This document shows, piece by piece, positions 17,338 to 25,559 of a stretch of 64,000 nt of DNA. Under the pieces are notes generated by a model. That model saw only the letters and a list, made by a program, of their open reading frames with translations, searched no databases and had not been told where the DNA came from. This stretch comes from Marinococcus luteus_A (GTDB taxonomy: Bacteria; Bacillota; Bacilli; Bacillales; Marinococcaceae), in NCBI RefSeq assembly GCF_034497705.1, contig NZ_JAXRUV010000002.1, forward strand, positions 62,001-126,000, written 5' to 3'. The position numbers and the translations under genes are program-made. Position 1 is the first letter of the stretch, and every line of letters begins with the position of its first letter.

Positions 17338-17823
17338 CTATTCCCCGTTTTCTTTCTTATTATTCTTTTTCTTATCTCTCATTCGCCGGAAAAATGACGT
17401 GAGAAGATTTGCACAGGCGGCGCTTTCAACTTCGGGAATGACGTCACAGCGGTGATTAAAGCGCTCCTCCTGAAGCAGGTTCATCAGCGTTCCGGCGCAG
17501 CCTGCCTTTGGGTCATACGCTCCAAAAACGACGGAAGGCACCCGGGACTGCACAATAGCCCCTGCGCACATCGGACACGGTTCAAGTGTAACGTAAAGCG
17601 TACATTCCTCAAGCCGCCAGCTGTTTAAAAACGTACAGGCTTCCTGAATGGCAATCATCTCAGCATGAGCGGATGCCTGCTGATCTTCCTCGCGCCTGTT
17701 CCGCCCCCGACCGATCACTTCATTCTGATAAACGATGACCGCACCAATCGGTACTTCTCCAGCTGCTTCTGCCTGCTCTGCCTCGCGGATGGCTTCCTGC
17801 ATCCAATATGTATGTAGATCCAT
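17338..17823 (-). CDS. tadA: tRNA adenosine(34) deaminase
   Basis: A 161-residue zinc deaminase that makes inosine at the wobble base of tRNA-Arg(ACG). The active site is HAEMIAI (zinc histidine and catalytic glutamate) and PCPMCAG (two zinc cysteines). The segment GTLMNLLQEERFNH is typical of TadA. ATG 17823 aligns with the B. subtilis start and has AGAGGG upstream; a GTG at 17844 is less likely. It sits beside the SRP RNA as in B. subtilis. Confidence 0.95.
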   Translation of the reverse strand: MDLHTYWMQEAIREAEQAEAAGEVPIGAVIVYQNEVIGRGRNRREEDQQASAHAEMIAIQEACTFLNSWRLEECTLYVTLEPCPMCAGAIVQSRVPSVVFGAYDPKAGCAGTLMNLLQEERFNHRCDVIPEVESAACANLLTSFFRRMRDKKKNNKKENGE

Positions 17824-17867
17824 TACCGTCTGCCCTCTTTTCACTCGTAACGGATAGTGGCGTTAAA

Positions 17868-17891
17868 AAAAACTGCCGTCTGGGGCAGTTC
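17868..17891 (-). terminator. terminator of the tRNA-Ser gene
   Basis: Arms AACTGCC and GGCAGTT with a six-base loop, followed on the minus strand by a run of T. It lies 15 bases past the tRNA. Confidence 0.85.
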
Positions 17892-17905
17892 TCACTGTAA
17901 ATTAA

Positions 17906-17998
17906 TGGCGGAGGAGGAGGGATTCGAACCCCCGCGGGCCGCAAAGCCCCTGGCGGTTTTCAAGACCGCTCCCTTCAGCCAGACTTGGGTACTCCTCC
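17906..17998 (-). tRNA. tRNA-Ser (anticodon TGA)
   Basis: The minus strand starts GGAGGAGTACCC and ends CTCCTCC-G-CCA, giving a seven-pair acceptor stem and an encoded CCA. The anticodon loop CTTGAAA sits at about 17958-17964 with TGA at 17960-17962. The long variable arm (AGGGGCTTTGCGGCCC region) is that of a class II serine tRNA. TTCGAAT forms the T loop. Confidence 0.95.
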
Positions 17999-18085
17999 GT
18001 GCTGAAAAATATGTAGCTTGGTGACTGACAACGATAATCATAGCACAGGCCTAACCGTTGATCAACCCATACAGAAAGAAAATTT

Positions 18086-18115
18086 CCCCGTTCCTCTACG
18101 GCTTACGGAACGGGG
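18086..18115 (-). terminator. terminator of the opp operon
   Basis: Arms CCCCGTTCC and GGAACGGGG around a 12-base loop, followed on the minus strand by AAATTTT. It lies ten bases after the oppF stop. Confidence 0.8.
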
Positions 18116-18124
18116 AGATATAAT

Positions 18125-19057
18125 TTATACCGGTGCCTGCTGCTGCATCTCTTCAAATTCTTTACTTGTGCACAGCACGTAGTGATCCTTTGTTACTTCC
18201 CGGAATTCAGGCTCTTCGCTCTGGTCATGATCTTCCGGGTTATAAGCAAGCCGGCGTCTTGTGCGCTCGTGTACCGGATCCGGCTGTGGAATCGCGGATA
18301 AAAGCGATTTCGTATACGGGTGCAGTGGATTTCTGTACAGCTCTTCACTCGAAGTAAGCTCAACCAACCGTCCGAAATACATGACACCAATACGGTCGCT
18401 GATATATTTTACCATGGACAAGTCGTGGGCAATAAACAAGTACGTTAAATCCTCTTCCCGCTGAAGCTTTTTCATTAAGTTAACCACCTGCGCCTGAATC
18501 GACACATCGAGAGCCGAAATAGGTTCATCGGCAATGATAAATTCGGGCTTCACAGCAAGCGCCCGCGCAATCCCGATCCGCTGGCGCTGGCCCCCGCTGA
18601 ATTCGTGTGGATAGCGCTCCGCGTGCTCCCTGCTCAGCCCAACCGTTTCGAGCAGGTCATACACACGCTGGCGCCGTTCTTCTTTATCCTTTGCAAGTCC
18701 GTGAATATCAATGCCTTCCGCGATGATATCAATGACTTTCATCCGCGGGTTCAGCGAGGAATATGGATCCTGGAAAATCATCTGCATCTGGCGGTTAAAC
18801 TTTTTCAGCTCCGCCCTGGATTTTTTTCCCTGCACATTTTCTCCCTTGAACAAAACTTCTCCGTTCGTTGCTTCATACAGGCGGATAATCGAGCGCCCGG
18901 TCGTTGACTTCCCGCAGCCCGATTCTCCTACAAGTCCAAACGTTTCCCCTTTGTATATATCAAAATTCAATCCATCGACTGCCCGCACGACACTCTTTCT
19001 GCCTGTTTTAAAGTGCTGACTCAGATTTTTGATTTCCAGTAATTTCTCATCACTCAT
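18125..19057 (-). CDS. oppF: oligopeptide ABC transporter ATP-binding protein OppF
   Basis: A 310-residue ATPase, the second of the two nucleotide-binding subunits of the peptide importer. It has Walker A (GESGCGKSTTGRSI), the Q-loop region FQDPYSSLNPRM, the signature FSGGQRQRIGIARAL, and Walker B (FIIADEPISALD). The C-terminal part (HPYTKSLLSAIPQPDP) is the OppF-type extension. The ATG at 19057 begins one base after the oppD stop and has GGAGGCAGG upstream; an earlier ATG inside oppD is less likely. Last gene of oppABCDF. Confidence 0.93.
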   Translation of the reverse strand: MSDEKLLEIKNLSQHFKTGRKSVVRAVDGLNFDIYKGETFGLVGESGCGKSTTGRSIIRLYEATNGEVLFKGENVQGKKSRAELKKFNRQMQMIFQDPYSSLNPRMKVIDIIAEGIDIHGLAKDKEERRQRVYDLLETVGLSREHAERYPHEFSGGQRQRIGIARALAVKPEFIIADEPISALDVSIQAQVVNLMKKLQREEDLTYLFIAHDLSMVKYISDRIGVMYFGRLVELTSSEELYRNPLHPYTKSLLSAIPQPDPVHERTRRRLAYNPEDHDQSEEPEFREVTKDHYVLCTSKEFEEMQQQAPV

Positions 19058-19059
19058 AT

Positions 19060-20112
19060 CTACTGTCCTGCCTCCCATTTCCCGTCCATCTCCTCAATGC
19101 GCTGCTGTACTGAGGCGGGTGGTTGTACGTCCGGTGAGTTTTCGTGCAGCAGCCATGTCGCTGCGTAATGCGTCTCAGAGACCTGAAACATCGGCGGTTG
19201 CTCTTCGTAATCAATTTTCAGCGCGTACCGGTTCCGGGGAGCAAAGGCGTCTCCCTTGGGCGGATGAAGCAGGTCCGGAGGCGTTCCCGGGATGGCAAAC
19301 AACTCTTCCTCGCGTTGATCCACTGTCGGCATGGAACCGAGGAGACCCCATGTATACGGGTGCTTGGGATTATAAAAGAGTTCATCGACAGAACCGATTT
19401 CTACAATTTTACCAGCATACATGACTGCCACCCGGTCCGCTACGTTAGCAACAACGCCTAAATCGTGCGTAATGAAAATGATCGAGGTTTCAAACTCTTC
19501 CTGAATATCTTTCATAATATCGAGAATTTGCGCCTGAATCGTTACGTCGAGCGCTGTTGTCGGCTCGTCTGCGATCAATACCTTCGGGTCGCAGGCAAGT
19601 GCAATAGCAATGACCACCCGCTGGCGCATACCGCCGGAAAACTGGTGCGGATACTGATTCATTCTTGCCTTCGCATCCGGAATCCGGACCAGCTCCAACA
19701 GCCGCACCGCTTCTGTTTTCGCTTCCTCTTTGTTCATGCCACGGTGCATCCGCAGCCCTTCCATCACCTGAGTTCCTACCTTCATCGTCGGATTCAGGGA
19801 CGTCATTGGATCCTGGAAAATCATCGCAAAATCCTTGCCCCGGTATCTGGTCATCTGTTTATCGCTCAGCTTGGCAAAATCCTCATCCCCGTATAGAATA
19901 TTGCCGTTCTTAATATACCCCTTCGGTGCCGGAAGCAGTCCCATCAGCGCTTTTGTCGTCACCGATTTGCCCGATCCGGACTCGCCTACGATCGCCAGCG
20001 TTTCCCCTTTTCCGACTGAAAAACTAATGTCTCTTACCGCCTGAACTTCACCGTTGGCGGTTTTAAAGGAAACACTTAAATTTTTCACTTCTAAAATGGT
20101 TTCATTACTCAT
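19060..20112 (-). CDS. oppD: oligopeptide ABC transporter ATP-binding protein OppD
   Basis: A 350-residue ATPase pairing with OppF. Walker A is GESGSGKSVTTKALMG, the signature is FSGGMRQRVVIAIAL, and Walker B is VLIADEPTTALD. The C-terminal tail (FAPRNRYALKIDYEEQPPMF and THYAATWLLH) matches B. subtilis OppD and lacks the cysteine cluster of some DppD proteins. This supports oligopeptide rather than dipeptide transport. ATG 20112 has GGGAGGA six bases upstream; an earlier in-frame GTG (20127) overlaps that site. Confidence 0.94.
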   Translation of the reverse strand: MSNETILEVKNLSVSFKTANGEVQAVRDISFSVGKGETLAIVGESGSGKSVTTKALMGLLPAPKGYIKNGNILYGDEDFAKLSDKQMTRYRGKDFAMIFQDPMTSLNPTMKVGTQVMEGLRMHRGMNKEEAKTEAVRLLELVRIPDAKARMNQYPHQFSGGMRQRVVIAIALACDPKVLIADEPTTALDVTIQAQILDIMKDIQEEFETSIIFITHDLGVVANVADRVAVMYAGKIVEIGSVDELFYNPKHPYTWGLLGSMPTVDQREEELFAIPGTPPDLLHPPKGDAFAPRNRYALKIDYEEQPPMFQVSETHYAATWLLHENSPDVQPPASVQQRIEEMDGKWEAGQ

Positions 20113-20130
20113 GTTCGTTCCTCCCACATT

Positions 20131-21285
20131 CTAATCGCGCATCTTCGGATCAAACGCATCACGCATACCATCAGCCAAAATGTTAAAGGCAATCATTAGC
20201 ACCGACAGCACGACGGCTGGAAATATTAATACGTGCGGCGTAGTCTGCAGAGCGTCAAAGCCATTATCAATCAACACCCCGAGCGAAGCGTTTGGCGCCT
20301 GCAGGCCCAGACCGATAAAGCTCAGAAAAGCTTCGAAGAAAATCGCACTCGGAATTGTAAACATCGTGTTTATAATGATTAAGCCTAATGTATTTGGCAC
20401 CAGATGCCTTGTAATAACTTTAGAATTAGATAAACCGAGCGTCTGGGAAGCCAGCACAAATTCTTCGTTTTTCAGCTTTAAGATTTCTCCCCGGACGATA
20501 CGCGACATTCCGATCCACCCGGTAATCGCTATCGCAAGCGATATAGAGAGAATACCCGGATCCAGGACAACAATCATCAGAATTAAAATAACTAGATTTG
20601 GGATACCGGAGAGAACCTCGAGTATCCTCTGCAGAATGTTATCTGTCCTTCCGCCAAAGAAACCGGAAATACCGCCGTAGGCAACACCGATAAACAAATC
20701 AAGCAGCGTCGCAATCAGGGCAATGTAAAGCGATACCCTTGTACCGTCCCACGTTCTTGTCCACTGATCGCGGCCGAGCCGGTCTGTACCAAACCAGAAG
20801 TTCCCTTCCACGCCGGCTTCTGCATAAGTATCAACACTTGCCTGAACCTGGGCGGATCCTACAGAACCATCGCCTTCACTCAGCGTTTCATATTCTACGT
20901 AGTCTCCTTCGCCAAAACGGCTCTCAGCGTTCATTTGCGCCTGCTCGGCAGAGATATGCTCGAATACATAGGTTTCCTGGCCGTCCATATTTAAAAACCC
21001 AATGTTTTCTAAAACAGGTGCTTTCGGAGGCAGGTTAGATCTCGATAGATCCTGCTCTCTCGGCGTATATTCATTCATCATTGGGCCAAATATTGCAAGA
21101 AGTGTAATTAATACTAAAGCGGCCAGGGAAATCATAGCTGCTACATTTTTACGCAACGCGCGGAACGCATCCTGCCAAAACGTTCGGCTTTTACGGTTTA
21201 TTTTCTCGGTTTCTCCTTCTCTGACGTCTGCCGGAGAAAACAATTCTTTATTATATTTTTTTTCTTTGTCATTTTCGTGCTGCAT
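20131..21285 (-). CDS. oppC: oligopeptide ABC transporter permease OppC
   Basis: A 384-residue inner-membrane permease of the DppC/OppC type. A cytosolic N-terminus of about 40 charged residues is followed by one membrane helix and a large external loop (about residues 70-180, acidic). The rest holds five helices with the coupling motif EILKLKNEEFVLASQTLGLS, the site that meets the ATPases. The long external loop is also seen in some Bacillus OppC proteins. The ATG has GGAGGGA upstream. Confidence 0.92.
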   Translation of the reverse strand: MQHENDKEKKYNKELFSPADVREGETEKINRKSRTFWQDAFRALRKNVAAMISLAALVLITLLAIFGPMMNEYTPREQDLSRSNLPPKAPVLENIGFLNMDGQETYVFEHISAEQAQMNAESRFGEGDYVEYETLSEGDGSVGSAQVQASVDTYAEAGVEGNFWFGTDRLGRDQWTRTWDGTRVSLYIALIATLLDLFIGVAYGGISGFFGGRTDNILQRILEVLSGIPNLVILILMIVVLDPGILSISLAIAITGWIGMSRIVRGEILKLKNEEFVLASQTLGLSNSKVITRHLVPNTLGLIIINTMFTIPSAIFFEAFLSFIGLGLQAPNASLGVLIDNGFDALQTTPHVLIFPAVVLSVLMIAFNILADGMRDAFDPKMRD

Positions 21286-21291
21286 AATATA

Positions 21292-22218
21292 TTATTTCCC
21301 TCCATCCAGGCGGATTCTCGGATCGATGATGCCGTAGAGAATATCAATGATTAAAATAATCAGAACGAACAAGAAGCTGAAAAACAGCGTTGTTCCCATA
21401 ATCATTGGATAATCGTTAGTCGTTACAGCTGTAACAAACTGTTCCCCGATCCCGGGCACCGCAAAGATTTGCTCGATAACAAGCGTTCCGGTCAACAGAC
21501 TGACCGCAAGCGGACCGAGCACTGTAATTAGTGGAATCAGCGCATTACGCAGCCCGTGCTTCAAAATTACAGAAGACCATTTAACCCCTTTGGCTCTTGC
21601 CGTCATAATATAATCCTTATTGAGTACTTCAAGCATTTCCGTACGCATAAACCTCGCACAAATTGCCATAGGGAATATTAATAACGCAATTGTCGGCATA
21701 ATGGTGTGGGCAAGTGTGCCCCATGTGGCGACCGGCAATAGTTGCCATTGCACGCCTAAATAATATTGAAGAAGTCCTGCAAAAATAAAAGACGGAATGG
21801 AGGTCCCAATAACTGCAAGCAGCGTGGAGCCAAAGTCTAAAATACCGTTATGAAAAATAGCAGCAATCAGCCCGAGCATAGCTCCCAGAATAGAGCCTAT
21901 AATCAACGACTGAATTCCGAGCTGCAGGGACGGGCCTATCCGGTTTCCAAGTATCGAGGAAACGTCCCGGTTATCAAACTGAAAAGAAACCCCCAGGTCC
22001 CCCTGGACGAGGCCAAGCATGTAGTCAACATATTGCAGCGGCACCGGCTTGTCCAATCCGTACTGCTCCAGCACAATTTGCTGCTGGGCTTCCGGCAGGC
22101 GGTCGGCAGCGCTCAGCGGTGTTCCTGGCATCAATTTCATAAGAAAGAATGTAATACTGGCGATAACAAAGAGTGTAATCGCCATATAAACAATCCTTGT
22201 GACAATGTAACGAGCCAT
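21292..22218 (-). CDS. oppB: oligopeptide ABC transporter permease OppB
   Basis: A 308-residue permease with six helices. The N-terminal MARYIVTRIVYMAITLFVIA helix is typical of the DppB/OppB family. The coupling motif is MRTEMLEVLNKDYIMTARAKG. It pairs with OppC to form the channel. The ATG has GGAGGAAAAAA upstream. It follows oppA after a 145-base gap that holds a strong hairpin. Confidence 0.93.
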   Translation of the reverse strand: MARYIVTRIVYMAITLFVIASITFFLMKLMPGTPLSAADRLPEAQQQIVLEQYGLDKPVPLQYVDYMLGLVQGDLGVSFQFDNRDVSSILGNRIGPSLQLGIQSLIIGSILGAMLGLIAAIFHNGILDFGSTLLAVIGTSIPSFIFAGLLQYYLGVQWQLLPVATWGTLAHTIMPTIALLIFPMAICARFMRTEMLEVLNKDYIMTARAKGVKWSSVILKHGLRNALIPLITVLGPLAVSLLTGTLVIEQIFAVPGIGEQFVTAVTTNDYPMIMGTTLFFSFLFVLIILIIDILYGIIDPRIRLDGGK

Positions 22219-22295
22219 GTGCTTTTTTCCTCCTTAGAGATTTTTGATGTTTTTCTTTGATACTCATCTTTGTAACTTAACAGGAAACAAGGGAA

Positions 22296-22333
22296 AAGAG
22301 AGTATAAGCCAATTATCATGGATATACTCTCTT
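22296..22333 (-). terminator. hairpin after oppA, likely partial terminator
   Basis: Eleven-base perfect arms (AAGAGAGTATA and TATACTCTCTT) around a 16-base loop, followed on the minus strand by TTCCC. It lies in the middle of the opp operon. Such hairpins after binding-protein genes usually raise the ratio of binding protein to permease. Confidence 0.65.
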
Positions 22334-22363
22334 GCCCCCTGAAAATATTATTTTATTTAGTTT

Positions 22364-24067
22364 TTATTCTTCTGTCGCGTCTTCGTTCATGTAGGCCCAT
22401 TTGTATTCAAAATCAGGACCAGCAGAGTTTACGATAACTCCCTGCAGCGCCGGGTTCCAGAGGTAAGCCTGGGAGCGCTGGTACAATGGTGAAATTGCGG
22501 CATCCTCTTCAATGAGAATCTGTTCCATCTGGAGGAAGTTGTCCCAGCGTGCTTCCGGCTCTGTAGCCAAATCACTGTTTGCTTCTTCGAGAAGGGAATC
22601 ATATTCTTCGTTGGAGTAGCCCATATGGTTATTTTCGCCGTCAGTTTCAAACAGGTTCATGAAGGTGTTTGGATCCACGTAGTCTGGTCCCCATCCGGCA
22701 AACTGCATGTCATAGTCCATGTTCGTGTCGCGGTCCAGACGCTCCTGGAAAGGCACTTCTTGAACATCTACCGTAAGCCCTTCAAGGTTGGTTTCCAGCT
22801 GTTCTTTAATATAGGCGTTGGTGTTCTGGGCTGTTTCTGTGTCATCACCGAGGAAACCAACCTCTACACTGTCAGAACCAAGCTCTTCAAGTCCCTCTTC
22901 CCAGAGGTCCTGAGCTTCTTCTTTGTTTACTTCAGCAAGGTTTCCATTCTGTTCACGGAAGTCTTCTTCACCGTCCGGACTGAATACAAAGTCGGCTGGC
23001 ATTAAGCCTTCAGCAGGAATAGATCCGTTGTTCAGTATCGTATCTGTTAATCCTTCTTTATCCACAGACATTTGGATAGCCTTACGAATGTTTTCGTTAT
23101 CGAGAGCTTCGTTGCCTTCCTGGTTCATTTTAAGATAGAAAACAGTCGGCTCCTCTACCGTACGGAAATCCTGCTCCGTGCTGTACTCGTCCACAAATTC
23201 TGCACTAACTCCTGTACGGTCCACTTCTCCGGTGTCGTAAAGGTTAACGCCGGTAGATACTTCTTTTACAACCTGGACGTTGATTTCTTCAAGCTGAACA
23301 GCGTCTGCGTCCCAGTAGTCTTCATTTTTCACAAACTTCATGCTTTCACCCTGATTCCACTCTTCCATTGTGAACGGTCCATTCGTCATCATGCTGTCAG
23401 GTCCTAAGGCATAATCATCTTCCTGCTCTTCCATAAATTCTTCATTTAATGGAAGGAAGGTTGGGAACGTAGCTAATGATTCAAAGTAAGGTGTCGCTTT
23501 TTCAAGCGTTACCTCAAGTGTGTGTTCATCCACTGCTTCGACGCCCAGTTCTTCCGGATCTGCTTCTCCCTCACTGATCTCGGTAGCATTGTCGATAACG
23601 CCACCCATCATGTAAGGGCCATATTCAGAAGCCGTTTCCGGATCCACAGCACGCTGCCAGGAATAAACAAAGTCTTCAGCTGTGACCGTGTCCCCATTTG
23701 TCCAGGTGGCATCCTCCCGGAGGTTGAATGTATACGTAAGAGCGTCATCACTCACTTCCGGTTCCCCCGTAGCAATCCCTTCTTCTGTCTCACCGTTTTC
23801 ACCGAGGCGATAGAGACCTTCATAAATTTCCCCTGTCCACTGAATACCGTATGTATCGGTGGTGAGTGACGGGTCCATGGAAGGAATATCCGCAGACTGC
23901 GCCAGGTTGACTACCTGCTCGCCGCTTGCCTGGCCTTCGCCGCCTCCGTCACCACCGCCGTTGCCGCCGTCTCCGCCGGACTCTCCGCCCCCGCCGCCGG
24001 AACACGCTGCAAGCACTGTGCTTGCTGTTAATGCAGAAGCTAATACTGTCATTTTTGTCTTTTTCAT
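22364..24067 (-). CDS. oppA: oligopeptide-binding lipoprotein OppA
   Basis: A 567-residue solute-binding protein of family 5. The lipoprotein signal ends at the lipobox LAAC, with the anchored cysteine at residue 22. A 25-residue glycine-rich linker follows. The mature part starts VVNLAQSADIPSMDPSLTTD and is full of Asp and Glu, as expected for a protein facing salty medium. It captures peptides outside the membrane for OppBCDF. ATG 24067 begins MKKTKM, and GGGAGGT lies upstream; a start at 24088 is less likely. First gene of the operon. Confidence 0.93.
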   Translation of the reverse strand: MKKTKMTVLASALTASTVLAACSGGGGGESGGDGGNGGGDGGGEGQASGEQVVNLAQSADIPSMDPSLTTDTYGIQWTGEIYEGLYRLGENGETEEGIATGEPEVSDDALTYTFNLREDATWTNGDTVTAEDFVYSWQRAVDPETASEYGPYMMGGVIDNATEISEGEADPEELGVEAVDEHTLEVTLEKATPYFESLATFPTFLPLNEEFMEEQEDDYALGPDSMMTNGPFTMEEWNQGESMKFVKNEDYWDADAVQLEEINVQVVKEVSTGVNLYDTGEVDRTGVSAEFVDEYSTEQDFRTVEEPTVFYLKMNQEGNEALDNENIRKAIQMSVDKEGLTDTILNNGSIPAEGLMPADFVFSPDGEEDFREQNGNLAEVNKEEAQDLWEEGLEELGSDSVEVGFLGDDTETAQNTNAYIKEQLETNLEGLTVDVQEVPFQERLDRDTNMDYDMQFAGWGPDYVDPNTFMNLFETDGENNHMGYSNEEYDSLLEEANSDLATEPEARWDNFLQMEQILIEEDAAISPLYQRSQAYLWNPALQGVIVNSAGPDFEYKWAYMNEDATEE

Positions 24068-24138
24068 AAGATATGTTGACCTCCCCAAAACTTTCGATAT
24101 TTTATTGTGTAAAATTTCTGTTATCTCTATATTTACAA

Positions 24139-24167
24139 AGTATACAAGATATTGCGAATATTTTCAC
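24139..24167 (-). promoter_or_regulatory. predicted oppA promoter with a palindrome in the spacer
   Basis: Minus-strand GTGAAA (24162-24167), 17 bases, TATACT (24139-24144). The spacer contains the perfect palindrome ATATTGCGAATAT (24149-24161). A second inverted repeat, GCGAA (24185-24189) and TTCGC (24202-24206), lies just upstream. These are candidate operators for an unknown regulator. Confidence 0.45.
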
Positions 24168-24293
24168 TAATTTTTTGATTTTTTGCGAAAATGAAAATTT
24201 ATTCGCTTTGTCTATACGAAAAGCATTAATATTTTTCCCAAAGGGCAATTATTCGTAAATGAGATATTTCGTTCAGCGGCAGGCAGCAGTTAT

Positions 24294-24301
24294 GCTATAA
24301 T
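24294..24301 (+). promoter_or_regulatory. extended -10 promoter of the DUF3899 gene
   Basis: TGC-TATAAT, an extended -10 element, ends about 36 bases before the start codon. No good -35 is seen. Confidence 0.45.
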
Positions 24302-24337
24302 AATGGGCGTTATAAAATTCCTGAAGGAGTTCCGTCT

Positions 24338-24709
24338 ATGCATTGGAAGCTGAATCTCTCCATATTTGCCGTTAATTTAATAGTTGCTAGCCTGCTGTTT
24401 TTCATTTTTTCTCCGGCCTTTGGGCTGCTGAATGTGATCAATTATGTGTTTTATGTAGCTCTGTTTTATCTAATCATTTTCATTGCAGCGTTTGTAATGC
24501 GCGGAGGATTTTTTGATGCCATTACCCACAGCTTTCGAAAAGTGGCTCACCGCCTCGCCCCCTCCAGACCTTCAACTCAAGGCTGGGAACAACGGCTTGC
24601 TCCGTCCGAGGTCATTCAGACTTCTTTTTTCCGTATGCTTTTCATTCAAACAATTGCACTGGTTAGCCTGGATCTTCTGCTGCTTGCTGTATACTACGCA
24701 GTTAATTAA
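24338..24709 (+). CDS. DUF3899-type small membrane protein
   Basis: A 123-residue protein with three hydrophobic helices: residues about 8-28, 33-53 and 100-121. The middle segment FVMRGGFFDAITHSFRKV fits the DUF3899 family pattern. Function unknown. AAGGAG precedes the ATG. It is the only plus-strand gene between 12 and 42 kb and is divergent from oppA, sharing a 270-base control region. Confidence 0.65.
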   Translation: MHWKLNLSIFAVNLIVASLLFFIFSPAFGLLNVINYVFYVALFYLIIFIAAFVMRGGFFDAITHSFRKVAHRLAPSRPSTQGWEQRLAPSEVIQTSFFRMLFIQTIALVSLDLLLLAVYYAVN

Positions 24710-24761
24710 ATTTTTCCAGATTCATCAGCGCCCGTGGTACCACCACCTTTAATGTTTATAT

Positions 24762-25220
24762 TCATTCAGGAGTTAAATAAGAGAACGAATCCTTATACTG
24801 TTTTAATTCCACATTCACATCAGCGTTCAAAATTCCGTCAATTTGTGCTAAATCTCTGTTAACAAAATTCACTAAATCCTCGTTATTTCTAAAATAAGCC
24901 TGTAAAATTAAATCATGATTACCAGAGAAAGCACCGACAAACCTTACTTCGGAAAAACGCTGGAGCTTACTCGCAATTTCGTCCTGCATCCCGAGTTTTG
25001 TGCTCAGCCCGATAATCGTCTGTACATCTAGGCCGATTTTGTTCGGATTGGTATGTATGATAAATTCAAAGACGTTATGCCGGAGCATTTTGTTAATTCT
25101 TGAACGGACAGTCCCCTCACTTACTCCCAGACAGCGGGCAATTTCACTGTATGACTCCTTGCCGTTAGCCTGCAGATACCCGAGTATCGACATATCTACC
25201 TGATCTAATGAAACGCTCAT
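24762..25220 (-). CDS. Lrp/AsnC-family transcription regulator
   Basis: A 152-residue regulator. The N-terminal helix-turn-helix (residues 5-60: MSILGYLQANGKESYSEIAR then VSEGTVRSRINKML) is followed by the ligand-binding RAM domain (GAFSGNHDLILQAYFRN). Such proteins sense amino acids or related molecules. ATG 25220 has AGAAGGG upstream; earlier in-frame starts lie on top of that site. It stands alone between opp and serS. A good sigma-A promoter and a CcpA-like site lie upstream. Confidence 0.88.
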   Translation of the reverse strand: MSVSLDQVDMSILGYLQANGKESYSEIARCLGVSEGTVRSRINKMLRHNVFEFIIHTNPNKIGLDVQTIIGLSTKLGMQDEIASKLQRFSEVRFVGAFSGNHDLILQAYFRNNEDLVNFVNRDLAQIDGILNADVNVELKQYKDSFSYLTPE

Positions 25221-25342
25221 TGGCATCCCTTCTCTTTTTCCCATTCTCACCTTGATGACCTTGCATCCTTTATTACGAATTACCGAGACAACCGCAGCTC
25301 AATTTAGTAATTTCGTAACAATTCCCCGGGTGGATTAACGTA

Positions 25343-25371
25343 ATTATAAGTAATTGTTCTTATTATTGCAA
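25343..25371 (-). promoter_or_regulatory. predicted promoter of the Lrp-type gene
   Basis: Minus-strand TTGCAA (25366-25371), exactly 17 bases, TATAAT (25343-25348). Confidence 0.7.
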
Positions 25372-25461
25372 TATTCGTGAAAGAATTTTATGAATTTTTT
25401 TGTAAGATTATATAACACTATATGATTCGAAAAAAGCCCCGAGATACTCCCTATACTACAA

Positions 25462-25475
25462 TGTAATCGCTTTCA
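25462..25475. promoter_or_regulatory. CcpA binding site (cre) candidate
   Basis: TGTAATCGCTTTCA fits the cre consensus TGWNANCGNTNWCA at every position. It overlaps the spacer of a second, weaker minus-strand promoter (TTGTAA-17-TAGTAT), which would read into the Lrp-type gene. Confidence 0.55.
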
Positions 25476-25514
25476 TTACAATCGCAACCTCGAAAGTATT
25501 TTGCATAACTATAA

Positions 25515-25547
25515 AAAACTCTGGCCGTCTAAAGCGTCCAGAGTTTT
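25515..25547 (-). terminator. terminator of serS
   Basis: Arms AAAACTCTGG and CCAGAGTTTT with an extended inner stem, followed on the minus strand by further T. It lies 13 bases after the serS stop. Confidence 0.85.
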
Positions 25548-25559
25548 ATTGAAGCTGGA

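Larger units (their letters stand above)
25251..25559. other. gene-free stretch between the Lrp-type gene and serS
   Basis: About 310 bases with no gene. It holds the promoter of the Lrp-type gene, a CcpA-like site and the serS terminator, each listed separately. Confidence 0.7.
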
